The notes: generated by a model from the sequence alone, not told the origin. A stretch of DNA of 64,000 nt from JBBQDZ01 sp038237515 (GCA_038237515.1 JBBRYP010000015.1:3867-67866), one strand, 5' to 3'. Counted from the first letter of the stretch, positions 15,504 through 23,737 are shown. Translations and numbers: made by a program.

Positions 15504-17162
15504 CTACGCAGCGGCGACCGGGCGCCGCGACTGCACGATCCGGAACCGGCCAGCGACGAACGCGGCGTCGGTGAGGCAGGCGTTGGCGGCGGGATTCGCC
15601 CCCGTCGCGTGGAAGTCGGAGAACGCCGCCGACTGGTTGACGAAGACGCCGCCCGTCAGGTTGCACGAGAGCGCGACGCCCACCTCCATCGCCGCCTCCT
15701 CGGCCGCCGCCAGCACGTCCTCGCTCGTGGAGTAGACGGCGGCGGTGATCGCGCCGTGCTCGATCCCGGTTCTCCGGAAGATCTCGACGCTCTCTTCGGT
15801 CGACGCGGTCGCGATCAGGAACGACACCGGGCCGAAATGCTCCTGCCCGTACACCTCCTCGTCGGCGGCGTCGACCCGGATGAGTGCCGGGGTGCGCACG
15901 ATCGCGTGCGGGAAGCGCGGATGCTCGAGCGAGCGCGACTCGAGCACGACCTGCCCGAGCGACGGCGCGCGCTCGACCGTCTCCAGCACACCCTCGTTCA
16001 CGATTGCGCCAGTGACCTCCACGGCGCGCTCGGGGTCGCCGAGGAGCTTCTCGATCGCGCCGCCGATCCCGAGGGCAACCTCCTCGAAGCTCTTGTGCCC
16101 CTCGTCGGTCTGGATCCCTTCGCGCCGCACGAGCAGGTTCTGCGGAGTCGTGCACATCTGGCCGCTGTAGAGCGAGAGCGAGAGCGCCAGGTTGCGGCAC
16201 ATCCCGGAAAACGACTCGGTCGAGTCGATGACGACGGAGTTGACGCCGGCCTTCTCGGTGTAGACCTGCGCCTGCCTCGCGTTCGCCTCGAGCCACTCGC
16301 CGTTCGCCGTCGAGCCCGTGAAGTCGATCACCCTCACCTCGGGGCGGGTAGCGAGCGAGGTGGAGAGTCGGTCCTCCGCGCGCCCGACCGCCAGCGTCAC
16401 CACGTTGGGGTCGTGCCCCGCCTCCGCCAGCACCTCGCGGGCGATCTGCACCGTCAGCGCGAGCGGCAGGACGCACGCGTGGTGAGGCTTGACGATCACC
16501 GGGTTGCCGGTCGCGAGGCTCGCGAAGAGGCCCGGATAGCTGTTCCAGGTCGGGAAGGTCGTGCAGCCGATGACAAGCCCGACACCTCGCGGGACCGTTC
16601 GGAAGGTCTTCTCGAGGACGAGCACGGTGTCCCTGCCGGCCGGCTTCTCCCACCGTGAGTTCGTCGCGTGGCGCGTCAGCTCCGCGAACGAGTAGGCGAG
16701 CGCCTCGAGGCCCCGGTCCTGGGCGTGCGGGCCGCCCGCCTGGAGCGCCATCACGAACGGCTGGCCGGTCGTGTGCATGACCGCGAGCGCCAGCTCGCCG
16801 CTGCGCTCGTTCAGCCGGTGGAGGATCTCGAGGCAGACGCCGGCGCGAGCCTCCGCGCCGGCGTCGCGCCAGCCCGGCCGCGCCGCCTCCGCAGCCTCCA
16901 CGAGCGCGTCGACGCTCGCCCGCGGGTAGATCGTGCGAAGCGAGATGCCGTAGGGCGAAGGTGCGGCCTCGACCGTGCCGTCCGAGCCCGGCTGATCGAG
17001 CGGAAACTCGCCCGTCGCGTAGCGGTCGAAAGCCGCCTTCGCGGCCTCGTGGTCGTACGCCTTCGGGGACTCGGAGTACGCGCTCCAGTAGGTGCGCGCC
17101 CCGATCGCGGAGAGCGCCTGCTCCAGCGTTCCGCGGTGGCGTTCGTAGAGCTCCTGCGTCAT
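15504..17162 (-). CDS. paaN: Phenylacetic acid degradation protein PaaN (aldehyde dehydrogenase type)
   Basis: 552 residues. The NAD(P)-binding fold is seen in VGLVIGCTTFPTWNSYPGLF and PVIVKPHHACVLPL, the NAD-loop in VIDFTGSTANGEW, and the catalytic cysteine in YSGQMCTTPQN, followed by the C-terminal EEVYGQEHFGPVSF. This matches PaaN-type enzymes of the phenylacetate pathway (ring-opening or semialdehyde oxidation). AAGGAG lies 11 nt before the ATG at 17162, which I prefer to a GTG at 17174 overlapping the paaK stop. The paaABCDE ring epoxidase genes are absent here, so the pathway is incomplete in this window. Confidence 0.85.
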   Translation of the reverse strand: MTQELYERHRGTLEQALSAIGARTYWSAYSESPKAYDHEAAKAAFDRYATGEFPLDQPGSDGTVEAAPSPYGISLRTIYPRASVDALVEAAEAARPGWRDAGAEARAGVCLEILHRLNERSGELALAVMHTTGQPFVMALQAGGPHAQDRGLEALAYSFAELTRHATNSRWEKPAGRDTVLVLEKTFRTVPRGVGLVIGCTTFPTWNSYPGLFASLATGNPVIVKPHHACVLPLALTVQIAREVLAEAGHDPNVVTLAVGRAEDRLSTSLATRPEVRVIDFTGSTANGEWLEANARQAQVYTEKAGVNSVVIDSTESFSGMCRNLALSLSLYSGQMCTTPQNLLVRREGIQTDEGHKSFEEVALGIGGAIEKLLGDPERAVEVTGAIVNEGVLETVERAPSLGQVVLESRSLEHPRFPHAIVRTPALIRVDAADEEVYGQEHFGPVSFLIATASTEESVEIFRRTGIEHGAITAAVYSTSEDVLAAAEEAAMEVGVALSCNLTGGVFVNQSAAFSDFHATGANPAANACLTDAAFVAGRFRIVQSRRPVAAA

Positions 17163-17170
17163 CCGCTGCC

Positions 17171-18499
17171 TCACTCCTTCGGTCGATTGTCGACGATGCG
17201 CTGCGCCTTGCCGGGCGAGCGCCCGACGCCGCCCGGGTCGACGACCTCCACCGCCACGCGCACGCCGGCATTCTCCTTGACGAGGCTCTCGAGGCGCTGC
17301 GCCGAGCTCGCCCGCTCCTCAGTGGCCGACGCGCCGGCGCGCGCCTCGACCCACACCGTCAGCTCGTCCAGACGGCCGGGCCTGCTCAGGATGAGCTGGA
17401 AGTGCGGCGAGAGGCCGGGCGTTCGCAGCACGAGCTCCTCGATCTGCGTCGGGAACAGGTTGACGCCGCGGAGGATGATCATGTCGTCGCTGCGGCCCGT
17501 GATCCGCTCCAGGCGGCGCATCGTCCGCGCCGTCCCCGGGAGGAGGCGAGTGAGGTCGCGCGTGCGGTACCGGATCACCGGCATCGCCTCCCGCGTGAGC
17601 GAGGTGAACACGAGCTCGCCCGGTTCGCCGGCGGGCAGCGTCGAACCGGTTCGAGGGTCGACGATCTCGGGATAGAAGTGATCCTCCCAGACGTGGAGGC
17701 CGTCCTTCGTCTCGACGCACTCCTGCGCGACCCCCGGTCCGATCACCTCCGACAGTCCGTAGATGTCGACGGCGTGCAGGCCGAGCCGCCGCTCGATCTC
17801 ACGGCGCATCTCCTGCGTCCAGGGCTCGGCGCCGAAGATTCCGATGGCGAGCGCAGTGTCGGCCGGATCCAGGCCCTGGCGCTCGAACTCGTCGCTGATC
17901 GCGAGCATGTAGGACGGCGTGACCATGATCACGTCGGGCTCGAAGTCCAGGATCAGCCGCACCTGCCGCTCCGTCATCCCGCCCGAGACGGGTATGACCG
18001 TGCAACCGAGGCGCTCGGCGCCGTAGTGGGCGCCGAGGCCGCCCGTGAAGAGGCCGTAACCGTAGGCGACGTGCACCCGGTCGCCCGGCCTCCCGCCCGC
18101 CGCGCGAATCGATCGCGCGACGACGTCGGCCCACACGTCGAGATCGCCGGCCGTGTAGCCGACGACCGTCGGACGGCCCGTCGTCCCGCTCGAAGCGTGG
18201 ATCCGCGAGATCCGCTCGCGCGGCACGGCGAACATCCCGAACGGATACGCCTCGCGCAGGTCGTCCTTCGTCGTGAACGGAAAGCGGCGTAGGTCGTCGA
18301 GGCTTCGGCAGTCGTCCGGGTGAACACCGGCAGCGGCGAAAGCGTCACGGTAGAACGCGACGCTCCCGTAGGCGTGGCGCAGCGTTCCGCGCAGTCGCTC
18401 GAGCTGGAGGGCCTCGAGCTCGTCCCGGGAAGCGGTCTCGATGGGCTCGAGGTCGCCGGGCCGGGGCGACAGGTCTCGCGTGCGCGGAGGTCTCGTCAC
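17171..18499 (-). CDS. paaK: Phenylacetate-CoA ligase PaaK
   Basis: 442 residues from the GTG at 18499. ANL-superfamily hallmarks: ASSGTTGRPTVVGY (P-loop), AYGYGLFTGGLG, IYGLSEVIGPGV, VIRYRTRDL (with the RTRD arginine) and GRSDDMIILRGVNLFP. Length and motifs fit phenylacetate-CoA ligase, which activates phenylacetate with ATP and CoA, the first committed step. An ATG 16 codons upstream (18547) is possible but leaves only 11 bp to the divergent proC. It is translationally linked with paaN (stop within 11 bp of the paaN start). Confidence 0.9.
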   Translation of the reverse strand: MTRPPRTRDLSPRPGDLEPIETASRDELEALQLERLRGTLRHAYGSVAFYRDAFAAAGVHPDDCRSLDDLRRFPFTTKDDLREAYPFGMFAVPRERISRIHASSGTTGRPTVVGYTAGDLDVWADVVARSIRAAGGRPGDRVHVAYGYGLFTGGLGAHYGAERLGCTVIPVSGGMTERQVRLILDFEPDVIMVTPSYMLAISDEFERQGLDPADTALAIGIFGAEPWTQEMRREIERRLGLHAVDIYGLSEVIGPGVAQECVETKDGLHVWEDHFYPEIVDPRTGSTLPAGEPGELVFTSLTREAMPVIRYRTRDLTRLLPGTARTMRRLERITGRSDDMIILRGVNLFPTQIEELVLRTPGLSPHFQLILSRPGRLDELTVWVEARAGASATEERASSAQRLESLVKENAGVRVAVEVVDPGGVGRSPGKAQRIVDNRPKE

Positions 18500-18546
18500 C
18501 GGTCTCTCACCGCCTGCACGACTCGCGCGGTCTCCGGCGCGCGGCA

Positions 18547-18552
18547 TAGTCT
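18547..18552 (+). promoter_or_regulatory. -10 box TAGTCT for leaderless proC
   Basis: TAGTCT ends 6 nt before the proC ATG. There is no Shine-Dalgarno, so the mRNA probably begins at or very near the AUG. Confidence 0.45.
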
Positions 18553-18558
18553 CCGGCC

Positions 18559-19386
18559 ATGGACGAGATCGATCCCACGAGGATCGCCATCCTCGGCACC
18601 GGGCGCATCGGCGAGTCGCTGCTCTCGGGGCTCCTCAGCTCCGGCTGGCGCACCGCCGACCAGATCGCCGTCTCCGTGAGACGGGAGGAGCGGGTCGAGG
18701 AGCTGCGCGAGCGCTACGGCGTCAGCCCCACGCTCAGGAACGCCGACGCGGTCGAGGGGGCGGCGCTCGTCGTCGTCGCGGTCAAGCCGCAGGACATCGA
18801 CGTCCTGCTCGAGGACGTGGGCGGGCTGCTCACGCCCGAACAAACCGTCCTTTCCGTCGCCGCAGCCATTCCCACAGCCGCGATCGAGCGCCGGATCCGC
18901 GCCGCCGTGCCGGTCGTCCGCGCGATGCCGAACGCACCGGCGACCGTGCACGAGGGGATGGCCGGGATCTGCGCCGGCGCCCATGCGGGCGACACCCACC
19001 TGGCGCTCGCGGAGGAGGCGCTCTCGCACCTCGGCGCCGTCGTCCGCGTCCCGGAGCGGGCGATGGACGGGGTCACTGCGGTCTCCGGGTCGGGTCCGGC
19101 GTACTTCGCGCTCCTCGCGGAAGCGATGATCGAGGCAGGGATCCTGCTCGGCCTGTCCCGGGAGATCTCGACGAAGCTCGTCGTCCAGACGATGCTGGGC
19201 ACCGCCCACCTGCTGCGCGACCAGAAGATGCACCCGGTCGAGCTGCGCGAGCTCGTCACCTCGCCCGGCGGAACGACGATCCGCGCGATCCAGGAGCTCG
19301 AGAACGCAGGTGTCCGGGCCGCCTTCTTCAGCGCCATCCAGGCGGCGATGGAGCGCTCGCGCGAGCTTGCCGCGGGCAAGGAGTAG
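18559..19386 (+). CDS. proC: Pyrroline-5-carboxylate reductase
   Basis: 275 residues. N-terminal Rossmann motif RIAILGTGRIGES, cofactor strand VSVRREERVEELR, VVAVKPQDI, RAMPNAPATVHEG and the C-terminal domain with VSGSGPAYFALLAEAM and SPGGTTIRAI, all as in ProC. It reduces pyrroline-5-carboxylate to proline with NAD(P)H in the cytoplasm. TAGTCT (18547-18552) stands 6 nt before the ATG, a leaderless-type promoter. It is divergent from paaK and convergent with the next membrane protein, and so monocistronic. Confidence 0.95.
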   Translation: MDEIDPTRIAILGTGRIGESLLSGLLSSGWRTADQIAVSVRREERVEELRERYGVSPTLRNADAVEGAALVVVAVKPQDIDVLLEDVGGLLTPEQTVLSVAAAIPTAAIERRIRAAVPVVRAMPNAPATVHEGMAGICAGAHAGDTHLALAEEALSHLGAVVRVPERAMDGVTAVSGSGPAYFALLAEAMIEAGILLGLSREISTKLVVQTMLGTAHLLRDQKMHPVELRELVTSPGGTTIRAIQELENAGVRAAFFSAIQAAMERSRELAAGKE

Positions 19387-19397
19387 CCCGCGCTGAG

Positions 19398-20363
19398 TCA
19401 CGCCTCGAGCGGCCGGTTCGCCCGGCGGCGCAGGAGCAGCGCGCCGACGGCGAGAAGCGCCGCCTCGACGAACGTGATCGCGACGCGGTTCAGGACCGTC
19501 GCCCCGAGTGCGGCACCCTGCGGCGCGACGGCGAGCAGGAGTCCGTACATCGAGGCTTCTCGCGGCCCGAGGCCCGACGGCGCGACGATCGAGATGACGG
19601 CCACAATCGCGCCGACGGCGGCAGTACCACCGAGGAACGCGATCGACGCCGCGCCGGTGCCGCCGCCGACGGATCGAAGCAGGAAGTAGAGCGCCGCGCC
19701 GCCCACGAGCCAGGTGAAGGCGTAGTAGGCGACGAGGAAGAGGAGCGTCCGCGGCGGAAGCGGCGGTGGCTCCTCGGCTCCGAAGCGCCGGAACACCTTC
19801 CCTGCGAACCAGCCGAAGACCCGAGGGTGGAGCAGGGCGGCGACGACGGCCGCGAAGGCCAGAAGCGGCGCCAGGGGTGCGTCGACCCCGTGCACCCACG
19901 CCAGGCTGACGACGAAGACGAGCACTCCCGAGACCGCAGAGAGGCCCGCCTCGACGAGAATCGATGCGGTCACGAGGGCGGGAGCGTCCACCCCCGCACG
20001 ACGCAGCGAGAGCACGCGTGCCGCAGGCGTCCAGACGCCGCCGGGAACGTACTTCGCGAGCATCGAGAGCATCTCGGCCCGCAGTGCAACGCCGTAGGAG
20101 ACCTTGATCTCCCAGGCGGCGAGGATCCGCATCCAGCCGATCACGAACAGGAGGTAGTAGGCGCCGAGAACGGCACACCCCACTCCGAAGTCGAGGAGGT
20201 TCGCGTCGCGCAGGCGCTCGGCGGCGCCCTTCCACGACCCTCGCACCGCCCACACGAGTACCCCGATCAGAAGGAGGCCGAGGACGACCTGCAGCGCGAC
20301 GGCGAGCCGGCGATGGCGGCGAAGCCAGGCCGTGGTGGAGTGGACGAGCGCGATCAGCCGCAC
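19398..20363 (-). CDS. Lysylphosphatidylglycerol synthase-type transmembrane protein (UPF0104)
   Basis: 321 residues from GTG 20363, with about eight hydrophobic segments (for example LAVALQVVLGLLLIGVLVWAV and AAVGAIVAVISIVAPSGLGP). The motif KYVPGGVWTPAARV resembles the KYIPGGVW signature of the LPG-synthase TM/AglD-like family, and PSGLGPREASM the second conserved motif. Such proteins move or modify lipids, or stand beside glycosyltransferases as flippase-like partners; there is no aminoacyl-transferase domain. The frame is open further upstream but poorly composed, and VRLIALVHS fits the family start. Convergent with proC (11 bp apart). Confidence 0.8.
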   Translation of the reverse strand: MRLIALVHSTTAWLRRHRRLAVALQVVLGLLLIGVLVWAVRGSWKGAAERLRDANLLDFGVGCAVLGAYYLLFVIGWMRILAAWEIKVSYGVALRAEMLSMLAKYVPGGVWTPAARVLSLRRAGVDAPALVTASILVEAGLSAVSGVLVFVVSLAWVHGVDAPLAPLLAFAAVVAALLHPRVFGWFAGKVFRRFGAEEPPPLPPRTLLFLVAYYAFTWLVGGAALYFLLRSVGGGTGAASIAFLGGTAAVGAIVAVISIVAPSGLGPREASMYGLLLAVAPQGAALGATVLNRVAITFVEAALLAVGALLLRRRANRPLEA

Positions 20364-20435
20364 GCGCCCATCGTGCTGGGTGCCCCCGGCCGCGTCAATC
20401 CGGCTCGCGCTCGAGGAGGTGAGGCGTCGCCCCAC

Positions 20436-20640
20436 CCGGGTAGACGAGAGGGGCAGGGAAGCGAGGGGCAGGAGTCAAGCGCTTCGCTTTCCGGGGGCCC
20501 TCGCCCCCTCCGCGTCCCCCATTACCCCCCGCGGCACAACTGGACCGGGCCTTCGGCCCGCAGATACCAATGGGAGCCTCCGAAAGGCAACGCCCCCAGA
20601 GACGAACGGCCGGGCTGCCGTAAGCCGCAGCGATACCTCC
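20436..20640. other. GC-rich intergenic region with nested hairpins
   Basis: Two compact stem-loops are visible: GGGGGC/CCTC/GCCCCC (20493-20508) and GGGCC/TTC/GGCCC (20553-20565 area). Several further short inverted matches surround them. The interval lies between the leftward HAD phosphatase and the leftward flippase-like gene, so it would be transcribed on the minus strand as an intercistronic spacer. It could be an attenuator, a dispersed GC repeat or a small RNA. No known RNA family is recognised. Confidence 0.35.
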
Positions 20641-21375
20641 CTAGAACTGGTACGGCCGCCGGAGGTCTCGGCGGGCAAAGCAAGCGGCCGAAGCCTCGCT
20701 TGAGGACGTCGCGCCCGCCGACGCCGCAAGCTCCAGGAGGTCGTCGAGCGGCAGCTTGGCGAGAGAGGGGACGACGAGGTCCGCCTCGTCGAGCCCGAGT
20801 GCGGCGGTGACGCCGTTGGGAACGGCGACGCAGAAGAGTCCCGCCGCCTTCGCCGCGCGGATGCCGTTCGGTGAGTCCTCGAAGGCGATCGCCTCGGCCG
20901 CGGCCAGGCCGAGGCGCTCGAGCGCCTCGAGGTAGAGCGTCGGGCGGGGCTTCGCCCGCTCGACGTCGTGGTCCGCGGTGACGATCGCGTCGAAGTCCTC
21001 GGCGCGCTCGAGCCGTGCGAGGTGACCGTCCACCCAGCCCCGGGAGGAGCTGGAGACGATCGCCGTCCTGAGGGAGCGCTTGCGCGCGCCGTCGAGGTAA
21101 CTGAACACGCCGGGCAAGGCCTCCTCGATCTCGAGGAGCGCGAGCTCGCGGTCGCGCCGTCGCAGGCGGACCGCCTCGCGGTCGAGGGGTCCCGCCAGCC
21201 CCTCGAGGTGCTCGAGCGGGTCGAACGCGCCGATCGTGCCGACGATCTTCGCCCATCGCTCGAGCGGCAGCTCGTGCCCGTGCTCGCGGTAGACCTCCTG
21301 CCACGACGCGAGCGATGGTGTCTCGGTGTCGAGGATCAGGCCGTCGAAGTCGAAGAGGAGCCCCCGGATCTCCAA
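20641..21375 (-). CDS. HAD-superfamily hydrolase, beta-phosphoglucomutase-like subgroup
   Basis: 244 residues. Motif I LLFDFDGLILDTE has both catalytic aspartates, motif II IVSSSS, motif III AKPRPTLYLEALERLG with the lysine, and motif IV AFEDSPNGI. A helical cap lies between motifs I and II (about 20-95). It likely removes phosphate from, or is a mutase on, a small phosphosugar; the substrate is unknown. TTG 21375 is the start because it puts motif I at residues 5-17. TAGGCT lies 8 nt upstream, suggesting a leaderless transcript. The C-terminus (about 225-244) is rich in Ser/Ala and poorly conserved. Confidence 0.88.
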   Translation of the reverse strand: MEIRGLLFDFDGLILDTETPSLASWQEVYREHGHELPLERWAKIVGTIGAFDPLEHLEGLAGPLDREAVRLRRRDRELALLEIEEALPGVFSYLDGARKRSLRTAIVSSSSRGWVDGHLARLERAEDFDAIVTADHDVERAKPRPTLYLEALERLGLAAAEAIAFEDSPNGIRAAKAAGLFCVAVPNGVTAALGLDEADLVVPSLAKLPLDDLLELAASAGATSSSEASAACFARRDLRRPYQF

Positions 21376-21544
21376 GCCGGGGCAGCCTAGTCGCCGCCGC
21401 GGGACGCCCGGACCCGGGATGTTCGACCGGCAAACTCACGCGAGCCGGGTGGTGCCTAGACGCGGCGCAGGATCAGCAAGCCCGCCCACCGTCCACAGCT
21501 CTGCTACGAACGGCGGGCGGTCGCACTGCCCCGCTGGCTGTGGG

Positions 21545-21578
21545 CCATCCGCACAGTGCGTCCATCCGCACAGTGCGT
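21545..21578. repeat. 17-bp tandem duplication containing a perfect palindrome
   Basis: CCATCCGCACAGTGCGT is present twice without a gap (21545-21561 and 21562-21578). Each copy holds the 11-bp palindrome CGCACAGTGCG, so two identical dyads sit 17 bp apart. That geometry looks like a double operator for a dimeric repressor, but no promoter or obvious target gene is apparent; the nearest genes are the HAD hydrolase and the tail of the small minus-strand operon. Confidence 0.6.
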
Positions 21579-21595
21579 GAATCACCGATCGACCA

Positions 21596-21757
21596 TCAAC
21601 GCTCCGCCGCGCGCACGGCCGCCCTGATCTCACGATCGCTGAGGCCGTCGCGCACCAGTCGCTCCACCAGGGTCCGGAGGTGGGAGTCCGCCGCCGAGCC
21701 CTCGTCGACAGCGCTGCCGGCGATGTCCGCCCGGACCGCGGCGCCGGTTCGGATCAT
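21596..21757 (-). CDS. Tiny hypothetical protein, second gene of a two-gene operon
   Basis: 53 residues: MIRTGAAVRADIAGSAVDEG then a helical segment HLRTLVERLVRDGLSDREIRAAVRA. The second half reads like a small helix-turn-helix-like or amphipathic pair (GLSDREIRAAV). Its ATG overlaps the stop of the upstream zinc-ribbon peptide (ATGA), strong evidence for coupling. Function unknown. Confidence 0.5.
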   Translation of the reverse strand: MIRTGAAVRADIAGSAVDEGSAADSHLRTLVERLVRDGLSDREIRAAVRAAER

Positions 21758-21894
21758 GGTGAGACCCGGCAGGGGCGGCAGACGCTCTCGCTGCAGCCGA
21801 GGTAGTCGCGGGACGGAATCGGCTCGCTGCACCTCCGGCACGCGACGGCACCGATCCCCGTCATCGCCCGAACCACGTTCCACACTGTCAGCAC
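21754..21894 (-). CDS. Tiny zinc-ribbon-like protein divergent from a TetR regulator
   Basis: 46 residues from GTG 21894. Two Cys pairs, CRRC and CRPC, with a further Cys between, form ACRRCSEPIPSRDYLGCSES, a rubredoxin- or zinc-ribbon-like knuckle. The start is decided by an exceptionally good Shine-Dalgarno, AGGAGG, 11 nt upstream. The gene is divergent from the TetR gene at 21987, and the inverted repeat at 21923-21939 lies at its promoter, so TetR control is likely. It is too short for most gene finders. Confidence 0.6.
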   Translation of the reverse strand: MLTVWNVVRAMTGIGAVACRRCSEPIPSRDYLGCSESVCRPCRVSP

Positions 21895-21922
21895 CAATGC
21901 CGACACCTCCTCTCTGTTTCTT

Positions 21923-21939
21923 CGCAACGCTACGTTGCG
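21923..21939. promoter_or_regulatory. Perfect inverted repeat, candidate TetR operator 1
   Basis: CGCAACG-CTA-CGTTGCG is a perfect 17-bp palindrome with a 3-bp centre, located between the divergent zinc-ribbon and TetR genes. It has the AACG..CGTT half-site pattern seen in many TetR-family operators. Confidence 0.7.
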
Positions 21940-21966
21940 TCTACCATAGCAGCTCCGCCCGTCTGT

Positions 21967-21981
21967 GCAACGATACGTTTC
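21967..21981. promoter_or_regulatory. Imperfect inverted repeat, candidate TetR operator 2
   Basis: GCAACG-ATA-CGTTTC repeats the first operator with one mismatch. It ends 5 bp before the TetR ATG, and its inner TACGTT (21974-21979) is 7 nt from that ATG and could serve as the -10 box. Binding here would block the regulator gene itself (autorepression). Confidence 0.65.
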
Positions 21982-21986
21982 GTTCG

Positions 21987-22601
21987 ATGGCGACCACCCC
22001 TCAGACGAGCGCAGCAAGGTCGCCGCGTCCCAGCCGATCCGAGCAGGCCATTCTCGCGGCCACGCGCGAGCTGCTGGCCGAGGGGAGCGTCCAACGGCTG
22101 ACGGTCGAGGGCGTGGCGGCGCGGGCCGGTGTCGCGAAGACGACGATCTACCGGCGCTGGCGCTCCAAGGACGAGCTGGCCCTCGCCGTTCTGATCGACA
22201 TGGTCGAGCAGGTCGTGGCGGTGCCCGACCTCGGGGACACGAGGGCCGAGCTCGTCGCGTTCGTGGACGGGGCGGTCAAGATCCTCGGCTCGACGCTCAT
22301 GGGGCGGGTCATGCAGGGTGTGGTCTCCGATCTCGCAGCGGACCCCGAGCTCGCGCGGTCCTTCCGCGAGCGCGTGGTGGCCGTCCGCATTGCCGAGGTC
22401 GACCGTCTCGTCACGAGGGGAATCGAGCGCGGCGACATCCGGACCGACGTCGACCACGAGCTCGTCCACGAGCTGCTCTTCGGCCCCGTCTACTATCGAC
22501 TCCTGCTCAGCGGAGCCCCGTTGACCGACGACCTCGCCGAGCGCATCGTCGCCGCCGTGCTGCCTGGGTTCGCGACTCCCGGCGCAGAGAGGAAGCGATG
22601 A
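21987..22601 (+). CDS. TetR/AcrR-family transcriptional regulator
   Basis: 204 residues. The N-terminal TetR DNA-binding domain is clear: SEQAILAATRELLAEG, then LTVEGVAARAGVAKTTIYRRW (given in overlapping parts GVAARAGVAKTTIYRRW) and SKDELALAVL. The remaining about 130 residues form the ligand-binding and dimer domain, including a C-terminal TetR_C_11-like helix bundle. It probably represses itself and the divergent two-gene operon through the two inverted repeats. The ATG at 21987 precedes the DNA-binding domain by about 18 residues. At its stop, an ATGA-coupled frame opens (MTEAKIVG) but degenerates within about 15 codons. Confidence 0.9.
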   Translation: MATTPQTSAARSPRPSRSEQAILAATRELLAEGSVQRLTVEGVAARAGVAKTTIYRRWRSKDELALAVLIDMVEQVVAVPDLGDTRAELVAFVDGAVKILGSTLMGRVMQGVVSDLAADPELARSFRERVVAVRIAEVDRLVTRGIERGDIRTDVDHELVHELLFGPVYYRLLLSGAPLTDDLAERIVAAVLPGFATPGAERKR

Positions 22602-22754
22602 CCGAAGCGAAGATCGTCGGCACGGAGCATGGGGGACATTCCTGCCGCGCCGAGGAGAATCAGGAGGGAACATCTCGATCTCACGGGGTGAGCGGGTCCG
22701 CATCGGGGCCCGCGGCGCGGCCTCGTCGATTCGTTTCAGCGGCGCGCGCTGCAG

Positions 22755-23519
22755 CTAGAGAGCGGTCCAGCCGCCGTCGACCATCAGGTGGGCACCGGTC
22801 ACGAACGAGGCTTCGTCGGATGCGAGGAAGAGCGCCGCGTAGCCGATCTCCCGCGGGTCGGCGATCCGCTTCATGATCTGCTCGACGCCGAGATTCGGCT
22901 CGAGTGCGGCCTGCTCGCGAGTGAGACCGCGCTCGGCGACCATCCGCTGTACCTGCGAGGACCAGACCGCGCCTGGGCAGACCGTGTTGACGCGGATGCC
23001 GTCCTGCGCAAGGTCGAGCGCCATGCAGCGGGTCATCTCGGCGATCGCGGCCTTCGTCGCGTTGTAGGTCAGCGTCCCCTTCTGGGCGATGAAGCTCGAG
23101 ACGGATCCCACGTTGACGATCGCGCCGCCGCCGGCGCGGCGGATGTGCGGCACTGCGTGCTTGGTCATGAGCGCGGGGCCCATGATGTTGACCGCCATCA
23201 CCCGCTGCCAGTCCTCGACGCTCGCCTCGATTCCCTTGAGGACGAAGATCGCCGCGTTGTTGACGAGGACGTGAAGCGCTCCCAGCTCGGTGACGACGCG
23301 TTCGACCGCCCGCTCGACGCTCGGCTCGTCACTGACGTCGCCCTCGACGAACAGGAGTTCGGACTCCGACGCCGTGGCGGTCCCTGCCTCGACGTCGCGG
23401 TCGACGATTGCGACGAGAGCGCCAGCCTCCGCGTACACCTCGGCGATCCCGCGACCGATCCCCTGCGCGCCGCCGGTGACGACGGCGACCTTCCCGCTCA
23501 GCCTCCCCGCAGCGCTCAA
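22755..23519 (-). CDS. Short-chain dehydrogenase/reductase (SDR)
   Basis: 254 residues of a classical SDR: TGGAQGIGRG cofactor motif, GDVSDEPSV acidic strand end, NNAAIF, catalytic Ser in NVGSVSSF, YNATK with the Tyr and Lys, and VDGG at the C-terminus. An Asp after the second strand (VDRD) favours NAD(H). It oxidises or reduces an alcohol or sugar; lying back-to-back with a rhamnose-type importer operon, it may be a sugar dehydrogenase such as L-rhamnose dehydrogenase (inference). TTG 23519 is the only start giving the usual short N-terminus, hence some uncertainty. Confidence 0.85.
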   Translation of the reverse strand: MSAAGRLSGKVAVVTGGAQGIGRGIAEVYAEAGALVAIVDRDVEAGTATASESELLFVEGDVSDEPSVERAVERVVTELGALHVLVNNAAIFVLKGIEASVEDWQRVMAVNIMGPALMTKHAVPHIRRAGGGAIVNVGSVSSFIAQKGTLTYNATKAAIAEMTRCMALDLAQDGIRVNTVCPGAVWSSQVQRMVAERGLTREQAALEPNLGVEQIMKRIADPREIGYAALFLASDEASFVTGAHLMVDGGWTAL

Positions 23520-23737
23520 CTCACCCGTTTGCGTGCGCGCTGCACGACCGCGCCGGCGGTCTTCTCATACGAGTCCGGCTTCCCCGCGCCGGGGAAAGAC
23601 GGTGGAAACGGGTCCCGGCGTCGCCGTAACCCCAGCACGGCATCTCGACGTCGAGTCGTCGCTGCTCGGCCACATCGCCTCTGCATGCACCAGAGGAGTC
23701 TGAACGATCTTCGCTCCGACTGATTTCGGACGTTGCG

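Noticed and set aside
18441..20810. A 789-codon rightward open frame spanning proC and the flippase-like gene
   Set aside because: Shadow of proC in another frame and of the minus-strand membrane protein; no domain content.
22598..22876. Frame coupled to the TetR stop by ATGA (MTEAKIVG...)
   Set aside because: Sequence becomes Arg/Ser-rich after about 15 codons and then runs antisense through the SDR gene; treated as a lost gene start and not as a CDS.
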